Shown here: positions 58,185 to 64,000 of the stretch, piece after piece
How positions within the stretch are numbered: the stretch's first letter is position 1
Layout: each line of letters begins with the position of its first letter
Assembly: GCA_028532985.1 (NCBI GenBank)
Contig: JANCIK010000002.1
Coordinates: 4,302,179-4,366,178, forward strand
Length of the DNA stretch: 64,000 nt
Direction of reading: 5' to 3'
From: Stropharia rugosoannulata
Taxonomy: Eukaryota; Basidiomycota; Agaricomycetes; Agaricales; Strophariaceae
The notes under the pieces: generated by a model
The model's database searches: none
The model's input: only the letters and a program-made list of their open reading frames with translations
Told to the model about the DNA's origin: nothing
Translations under genes and position numbers: made by a program

Positions 58185-58192
58185 TATAAAAG
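58185..58192 (+). promoter_or_regulatory. TATA box of 8-Cys secreted protein
   Basis: TATAAAAG about 105 nt upstream of the start at 58296. Confidence 0.65.
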
Positions 58193-58295
58193 GATCCTAC
58201 GCTGGCCGCTAACTTCAGTGTCGGAGCTCACTCTAGCGACTGTGAGTAAAGACATATTCATGTTTACCTCGAGGCACTTCTAACAGATTCAACAG

Positions 58296-58640
58296 ATGAT
58301 ATTCAACAAAGTTCTTCTAGTGCTAGCCTCTGCTGTCGCTCTTGCGTCTGCTCAAGCCGAGTGCAACAACGACAATGATTGTCCAGGAAGCGAGGTCTGC
58401 TGTTCAGCAAACGTATGATAAGAGCATATAAATGTCGTTCTTCTCTGATGAGCTATACAGTTCGGCGAAGGTGGGGAAGCGACCTTGTGCATTGCTCAGA
58501 GCGACTGCGTCAATGTGAGGCTCTCGACTCGATGCAATAAAGACTAATACCTGGCTAACTGTTGCTGATTTTTTCTGCAGAGCTTGTGTTTCGAGTCTTT
58601 CGGTGGCAGGATGGCCGAGGGCTCATGCGACGGTGGCTAA
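58296..58640 (+). CDS. small secreted 8-cysteine protein (76 aa)
   Basis: Three exons, 58296-58412, 58461-58514 and 58581-58640, all phase 0; too short per exon to appear as one long frame. Signal peptide MIFNKVLLVLASAVALASAQA, then a ~55-residue mature protein with eight cysteines at 23, 29, 35, 36, 49, 55, 60 and 73: ECNNDNDC, EVCCSANF, TLCIAQSDC, SLCFESFGG and GSCDGG. Four disulfides are likely, in a compact knottin or four-disulfide-core-like fold; the C-X5-C-X5-CC start recalls that layout but this is not proof of homology. Net acidic. Secreted and of unknown function; effector, inhibitor or antimicrobial roles are all open. Confidence 0.85.
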
Positions 58641-59150
58641 ATTACATACTGCCGTAGAACTTTTGTGACTACGTCCCATGAGACGATAAACAGAGTGTGC
58701 TGATTATGGAAATATTACTACTTTAAGCAAACCAAGGAAAGTTGGAAATATTATGGTTTGATTATGATTCAGTATTCAAACACAAAGACGCCGAGTCCAT
58801 GGTGCGTTGGTTGTATTAAAGCGCAATGCCGTGAAGATTGTTATACCGTTGCGTCTACTTAGTTAGTTTAATCCATAGTGCGCACGTGTATCCATAATGG
58901 TCCGTGCGCCCCGGGGGCGCTCCTTGCCTCGGAATAGTCGTTGTCCCGCTCAACGCCTGGGTGCTTTATTTTTCTCTGATTGATACTGAATGAAACCTCT
59001 AGGCGACCTCAGGCTTATTTGACGTTCTCACCAGCTATAGACCACGGTTCTGTCGTGACCTCGGCATGCGAAAAGAAGCATGATTTACTCGGAACGTAAA
59101 TATCGAGCGCCTCATGTCCCTTTCAGGGACCAACCTTTCTCCTTTGCTCG
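58641..59150. other. intergenic, no gene seen
   Basis: Between the 8-Cys protein and the membrane protein; nothing recognised. Confidence 0.5.
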
Positions 59151-60169
59151 ATGCATGCATCACGGCAGCCTTGGTCGTTGGTTGTGCCCTCTGTCCTGCT
59201 CTTTCTGTCGCCTGCTGGATGCTCACCGGCCCCTGTTTCCACAATATCTTCGAGATCGACTACGAGCGAAGAAGTTGTTCATGACAAGTTCTTCATTCCA
59301 GCTCTTGCGGCTATGGGCTCTCTGCTTCTTATCGCCCTGCTTTGCTGTTACATGATTATACGAGGGGGTCGGGGGAAAGAATCAGATCACTCACGCGGAG
59401 TGACTTGGGCGCCAGTGACTCCAGGTATGTGCTTCATACGCATCTGCAACATGCGGGCGGCATACTGAGTATAATGAGTGTAGTGGTTGGTGGTGCTTAC
59501 GCTCATGGAAATCCTCCAGGGTCTCCTTTGCGCAGCGACGGTGTTCCTGAGAGCCCGTCCACTCTTGGCCGCCGTGTATCGAAGGTACAGCGCAAGCCTG
59601 CGCCGCCACTAGGGGCCGGACCGCCAAACAGTCCTCCACTCGCCCCTGGTCCAGGCATGGTGTCTCCCTTCGGCGAACGTCCTTCATACACTACCTATCA
59701 GCCCCCCAGTCAAGTTCTTGCATCTCACCAGCGTACAGATCAGGCACGGGCAATCGTAGGACCGCAAAATCCGAGCGGCATGACTCCGTCCGCTCAGAAT
59801 CCGCCCCCTGCAGCCATGTCCGTTCTTTCGTCTGGCCAATCATCAACGCAGGTCGGCTCGGATGCGGGATCGCCTAAGACGAAGCCTTACTCTGCTGTTG
59901 GGGGTTACGGCTTTTCGTCCCAGCCTCAGACTTCGCCCCAACCACATAATGGCGAGTTCGGCACGCAGCAGGCTGATCGGACCTCCCAACCATCAACATA
60001 TGCGTCCAATTACAATCCGTATGAAGGGATAGATCCTGCATATAGCGGAACACATGGCTTGGTGGCTGGTCAGGGCCCAAGCATGTCGCCGCAGCAGACG
60101 TCGCCTGTGTATTACGACCCATACCATGCTGGGGCTCAGTATTACGATGCTCAGAAGAGGCCAACGTGA
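59151..60169 (+). CDS. single-pass membrane protein with Pro-rich tail (319 aa)
   Basis: Two exons: 59151-59424 and 59484-60169. Signal peptide at about 1-24 (LVVPSVLLFLSPAGCS), a very short Ser/Thr ectodomain, a membrane segment at about 48-70 (FFIPALAAMGSLLLIALLCC) and a basic stop RGGRGK. A ~240-residue cytoplasmic tail follows, rich in Pro, Ser, Gln, Gly and Tyr (RKPAPPLGAGPPNSPPLAPG, later NPYEGIDPAYSG and YYDPYHAGAQYYDAQ). The type I layout with a disordered tail resembles fungal wall-stress-sensor-like proteins, but no WSC or other ectodomain is present. Function unknown. A frame opening at 59342 is the same exon read through the intron. Confidence 0.78.
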
Positions 60170-60457
60170 TTTGACGTGTGATGAATGAACACTATGACTT
60201 GCAACGATTTGTAGTAGAATAGATGATGCGCTTATAGTTACTATTCTTCCCTGATATAACCACTTTCATGAAATGTAGCCCACCCATCGGTTCAATATAA
60301 TATGCTGGACTTCATGTGATCTCGCGCTTGCCTTGTAATGTTCTAGTGCGGAGTTAACCATACTTTGCCCGTTCACTCGAAGTTATGAAATTGAGTGTCG
60401 ACACGTTCACTTTGTAGGATTTTCTGCGATTTACAAGTTCAAACTGTTATCCAATTA
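60170..60457. other. convergent 3' flanks
   Basis: No gene; AT-rich terminator region of two convergent genes. Confidence 0.5.
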
Positions 60458-61108
60458 CTATTTATCTTCAATACAACAGGGCCACAACTTGTTAGGCAGT
60501 GTGAATGCCAGAAATCTCTCATGTAATGTTCTCAGATTCTGAACGAGAATTCTATCAGATAAATTATATGATGCAAATAAACCAACTGACGGGATATCAA
60601 ACAGAGGGATGCTCAATGGACCGTAGGTGGAACCAAAAATGGTGGCAGAGAGATCGAGGTACAGAGTCTTTCCCTTGATGTAGACCTTGGCCGATCCAGA
60701 AAGAATACCGCTGATACCGAAAGTGACAGAAACACCGTCGATCAGGTTTCCGTTGACGGAGGCCAGGTTGAAGGATCCAAAGAGCGGAACTTTAACGTAG
60801 AGCGTCGCACTGATAGCAAGGGTGCTGAGGTCGATGTAACCCCTTAACTGCAATATTGTAGATTGACTTCGTGTTAGAACGACTCGGTAATAGTAGGTAT
60901 GTATGATACGTACCCCAAAGATAACAGGGCCAAGGGGGATTTGGATATCGATGTCGTACCTTGCGTCTTGGGCACCGAAGGGCGGCGGTCCAGCGACCAC
61001 GAAGACGTGAACTTCGGGCGCGTCCTTGTGCTCGCGGTGTACTTTGTGATGGCGCTCAAGGAGAGGACCGTGCAGAACACCGTGTGTTTCGATGAGAGCT
61101 TCAGACAT
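60458..61108 (-). CDS. conserved basidiomycete protein of unknown function
   Basis: Two exons: 60914-61108 and 60458-60847; 194 aa. The start MSEALIETHGVLHGP leads into repeated beta-strand-like segments (DIDIQIPLGPVIFG, LYVKVPLFGSFNLASVNGN, VSVTFGISGILSGSAKVYIKG, LYLDLSATIFGSTYGP). This is the pattern of a small beta-rich protein without signal peptide that I recognise from other agaricomycetes only as unannotated. The intron (60848-60913, 66 nt, GTACGT...CAG with TCTAAC) is divisible by three and contains no stop, so a retained form would be a 216-aa protein. TATA-like element at 61176-61183. Function unknown. Confidence 0.75.
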   Translation of the reverse strand: MSEALIETHGVLHGPLLERHHKVHREHKDAPEVHVFVVAGPPPFGAQDARYDIDIQIPLGPVIFGVRIIHTYYYRVVLTRSQSTILQLRGYIDLSTLAISATLYVKVPLFGSFNLASVNGNLIDGVSVTFGISGILSGSAKVYIKGKTLYLDLSATIFGSTYGPLSIPLFDIPSVGLFASYNLSDRILVQNLRTLHERFLAFTLPNKLWPCCIEDK

Positions 61109-61175
61109 TGTGTTTCTCTTGTGTTTTGCTTGACTGGGCAGTAGTTGCTGTGAGGTTGAGTGAGATATAGCCCTG

Positions 61176-61183
61176 CTTATATA
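61176..61183 (-). promoter_or_regulatory. TATA box of conserved unknown protein
   Basis: TATATAAG on the minus strand, 68 nt upstream of the start codon at 61108. Confidence 0.55.
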
Positions 61184-62344
61184 TCTCAGAGAGGCTGCAA
61201 AAGTATATTATTTCTAAGTGCGCATCAACACTTTTTTTTAAAAATTGTGGGTATTCCGGCCGCAAGAGTCTATCATGGGGAAATCACGTATTTGGTTCAC
61301 CCCATCTTAAGATCCAGTGGTGTCATATAGCGGACATTTGGCGCAATATCAGTCCGACATCCTCCTAATGTTCAACATTGAAGGATATCTGGCACTTCAA
61401 GATGCAATTGATGCAACACATTGTGGCACCTGAATGGCCTAACAAAGAGATTATGGTCTTGTCAGGAAATTATTTTTACTCGGGTGTATTTAACGAGCTT
61501 GTAGCACCATTGGAGGGTGAGAAGGTACCAGGAACGTTCAATGATGATATTATGGTGAATAGAAACACAATTGATGTATATTTGTCCTCAACTGTGCAAT
61601 GTTGAGAATACATCTTTCAGAACAATTCGTACCTAAACAAAAGCACCGGTGCATTCAGATGCCTCCCTAGATAGTCCAAGTCGAGTCGTATGCAAGTGTA
61701 TGTCGTTGTATTAATAGTTTACTACCTGGCCACGACAACATCGCTAGAATCCCAGGGGGCCGCACCCAATTTCTTATGGGTGTCCTTTCCCGAGAGTCGA
61801 CAGTAGTGTACACGCATTTGAATTATATGTTCCCGTGCCTGTGTCTGCTGCACAACTTATGAGAATAAGGCCATCTTGAACGACCATCCGACAGGTTCGG
61901 ATTAAGCGCCCATGGCGTGCTCAGCGGTGCCTGATCCAAAGATAGAAGCGGCCATCAATATCTTAATTACACTACTGGCAGTAGCCAGTTCTTTGTTGGG
62001 AAAAATGTAAAAAGTTGTATAATATGTTTAAAAGAATCCCTTTTACCAACGATTCACAGGAGAAAAAGGTATCGGGCTTCCTATTTCAGGCAAGCCCGAG
62101 GCAATTTCTTATGTTAATCTAGCTGAAATACGTATTTCTGAGAAAGATAAAATACATTTTATCCCATTTTTACCCAGCATAAATTGATGGGCGCCAGCAG
62201 TGTTATGGTCCTTCAAGCTTTCGCGACGTTCTGTATGAGCACTGAGAGTATTATAAACAGGCGGTTACTAATTATGGACATGTATTATTATTTTACCAGG
62301 TGAGGCACTCGTCGACCTGCTGTGACCGGACTCAGTGCAGAATG
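61184..62344. other. subtelomeric gene-poor stretch
   Basis: Only a 75-codon frame at 61378-61605 without features. No repeat or gene recognised. Confidence 0.45.
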
Positions 62345-62379
62345 TCATAAGGCTGGAAGGCTGCCGTCTTGTAGACGCA

Positions 62380-62905
62380 TCAAGGTAGCCAAAGGATTCG
62401 ACAATGATAGCCCTCTAAGCACAGATCCTGTGGGGGTAAGTGTATGACTAATATATGGGTAGCGCAGGAGGGCGGGCTCATAAGGAGGCCCAACATAAGC
62501 AGAGGTACCAATGTCGACATGCGAGTTATCATCGTGGCAAGAACGGAAATAAGGTAGAGCACATAAGATTTGGCGGGCCATTTTTGGAGATATGCTAGGT
62601 TAGTCTGCATTGTGATATGGCAGTTTCTAATTGCATTTACTGCAACGGGCTGAAGGGGTGATGGTGCGTGTAGGACGTATACATCACGTTTGCGGCAGAC
62701 TCTTGTATAGATAAGCCCAACCTGGGTTGTGAGGACTGGCAATGAAAAGAGTAGGCACCAGCCAGGGTGAGTGCTCGGGCTGGTTAATCCATAGACACAT
62801 CCTGGACCCAGAACTGACATACCGCCATACCATGAAATTTAGGGAGCGCACGAGCAAGATCCAGACGGTGGGGCATAAGCCATTAAGGACCAAGGGGACA
62901 GGCAA
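62380..62905 (-). pseudogene. possible multi-pass membrane protein remnant
   Basis: Two overlapping minus-strand frames with hydrophobic stretches: LVLNGLCPTVWILLVRSL at about 62830-62890, then TNLAYLQKWPAKSYVLYLIS followed by VLATMITRMSTLVPLLML at about 62440-62610. Possible splice sites exist between them (GTATGG...GTCAG), but no full frame with a start, or family, could be assembled. It may be a broken subtelomeric membrane-protein gene or chance. Confidence 0.25.
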
Positions 62906-63870
62906 CAGAACTTGTGTCAGATGAAACAGACGGCTGCATTAGATTGTGGACTGGAAGATAGATAAGGGTATAGGCTGGTGAGTGTCAGAGGGGCGACGAA
63001 GGGGGCAGTGAAGAGAAGAAACTCTGCGCACAACTATTCTAACGGAGCTCAAGTTCGGAAGAAAAGGTTAGAATAATGCACCATAGGTTATGTTTGCGGC
63101 GAGAACACGCATACACGGAGTCAAGTGGGGGGATGGGGATGGGGATCGTGGGTCGGTGGCAGAGTGGGAGAACGCACGGAAAGCAAGACCACAGCGAGCT
63201 CACGGAACAGCACGTGCTGAGAATGGAAAAGTCAAAGAGAGCGGAGCGACAGGAGAGCTGCGCATCAGTACAGGCAAAAGGGGAGCAAGAAGAAGGTAGG
63301 CTCACCCTAATCAGGGAGGCACGGAGCGCATCGACACTGGTATGCGAAGCGGATAAGGGGATAGGGCGGAGATGATCAAGGCGCGGCATACTGGCACAGG
63401 AGACAAGGAAAAATCGAAGAAGGGGAAACACGTCCTATAGGCAGGCAGGAAGGGTTGTGGAGTTGACGAACAGGGCACGTAGGCATTGAGTTGAATACTC
63501 ACCGTGACTGCATGCTGCACGCGCGGGGAGTGCCGTAACTGGATTGAGTGCCAGGGAGATACTAGATGGTATGTCAAAGACTCAAATTGGGCGCAGAACC
63601 TGAGCATGAAAGATAAAAGGGGGGTTAAATTAGTTATGTGTTAGTACTGAGCATGTACCATCGCCCCAGCTCTGCTTGCAAAGGAACCGTAATTTGACTA
63701 GGTATTTAAATACACTTTAATCAGGGTATGAGGATGCCTACAAAGTCGCTTATGAATGAATCAGGACAAGGGCGTGAGCGAAGCGTCACCGAGAGGATTA
63801 CTATAAGGGGGAAGATGACTCGGAGTTGCAGGGGAATGCTCAGAGGCAAAATAACTCGCCGCAACCAGAA
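62906..63870. other. telomere-proximal non-coding stretch
   Basis: Purine-skewed on the plus strand (63000-63440 is rich in GGGGA/GAGA). ORFs here are by-products of that bias. No gene seen. Confidence 0.45.
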
Positions 63871-64000
63871 GGGTTTAGGGTTTAGGGTTTAGGGTTTAGG
63901 GTTTAGGGTTTAGGGTTTAGGGTTTAGGGTTTTAGGGTTTAGGGTTTAGGGTTTAGGGTTTAGGGTTTAGGGTTTAGGGTTTAGGGTTTAGTTTAGGTTT
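63871..64000 (+). repeat. telomere, (TTTAGGG)n array
   Basis: About 18 tandem TTTAGGG units running to the end of the window, one with an extra T (TTTTAGGG near 63928) and a ragged last unit. The G-rich strand runs 5' to 3' towards the end, as at a right chromosome end. The unit is the seven-base plant-type repeat, not the six-base TTAGGG found in most fungi. Confidence 0.97.

Noticed and set aside
63039..63607. Frames of 98-130 codons next to the telomere
   Set aside because: They come from purine/pyrimidine strand bias in subtelomeric sequence; no domain, and low-complexity composition.
1..64000. CRISPR arrays, bacterial operons, insertion sequences, integrases or prophage
   Set aside because: None seen; the window is eukaryotic (spliceosomal introns, TATA boxes, telomere). 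No reverse transcriptase or transposase frame was recognised either.
63871..64000. Plant contamination suggested by TTTAGGG
   Set aside because: The array is continuous with sequence that carries basidiomycete genes 3-12 kb away. A chimeric join cannot be fully excluded without reads, so the unusual repeat is reported as a finding.

Overview
The window is fungal and points to a white-rot-type agaricomycete (Basidiomycota), read up to a chromosome end. Nearly every gene is cut by 45-70 nt GT-AG introns with CTAAC/CTGAC-like branch sites. The gene content is mushroom-like: three class I hydrophobins, a class II (lignin-modifying type) peroxidase, a second secreted heme peroxidase, a CFEM protein, small secreted cysteine proteins, single-pass membrane proteins with a low-complexity tail, an F-box protein and two NACHT (NLR-like) ATPases. 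The last ~130 bases are a tandem TTTAGGG telomere array, so the right edge is the physical end of a chromosome and the last ~2.8 kb are gene-poor subtelomere.

Layout. 0.9-13.4 kb: two divergent pairs of one small secreted protein gene (four copies), with a tRNA-Arg and the ribosome-biogenesis ABCF ATPase ARB1 between the pairs. 13.9-17.7 kb: an unknown protein, a cytosolic thioredoxin and a GPI-type CFEM protein. 20.9-25.6 kb: two tandem paralogous single-pass membrane proteins. 26.0-28.7 kb: an 18-exon NCS1 nucleobase/allantoin-type permease. 29.2-30.7 kb: a decayed mitochondrial-type methionyl-tRNA synthetase. 32.3-36.7 kb: a secreted heme peroxidase followed by a short NACHT protein. 36.8-39.8 kb: an F-box protein and an MPDU1-like PQ-loop protein. 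39.8-50.8 kb: a ~1.7 kb segmental duplication carrying two hydrophobins, a multi-pass membrane protein, a second NACHT protein and a third hydrophobin. 52.2-61.1 kb: a secreted lysine-rich amphipathic protein, the class II peroxidase, an 8-cysteine secreted protein, another single-pass membrane protein and a conserved basidiomycete protein of unknown function. 61.1-64.0 kb: subtelomere and telomere.

No operon or single pathway ties the genes together. The common theme is the cell surface and secretome: wall coating (hydrophobins), CFEM, secreted peroxidases, small cysteine proteins and the cationic amphipathic protein. Beside these sit recently duplicated families and NLR-like genes, as expected for a fast-evolving chromosome arm. 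Core genes are few (ARB1, thioredoxin, MPDU1-like, tRNA).

Exon models were built by hand from GT/AG sites, reading frame and family conservation. Where I state a length, the exon lengths sum to a whole number of codons. None has been checked against transcripts or databases.
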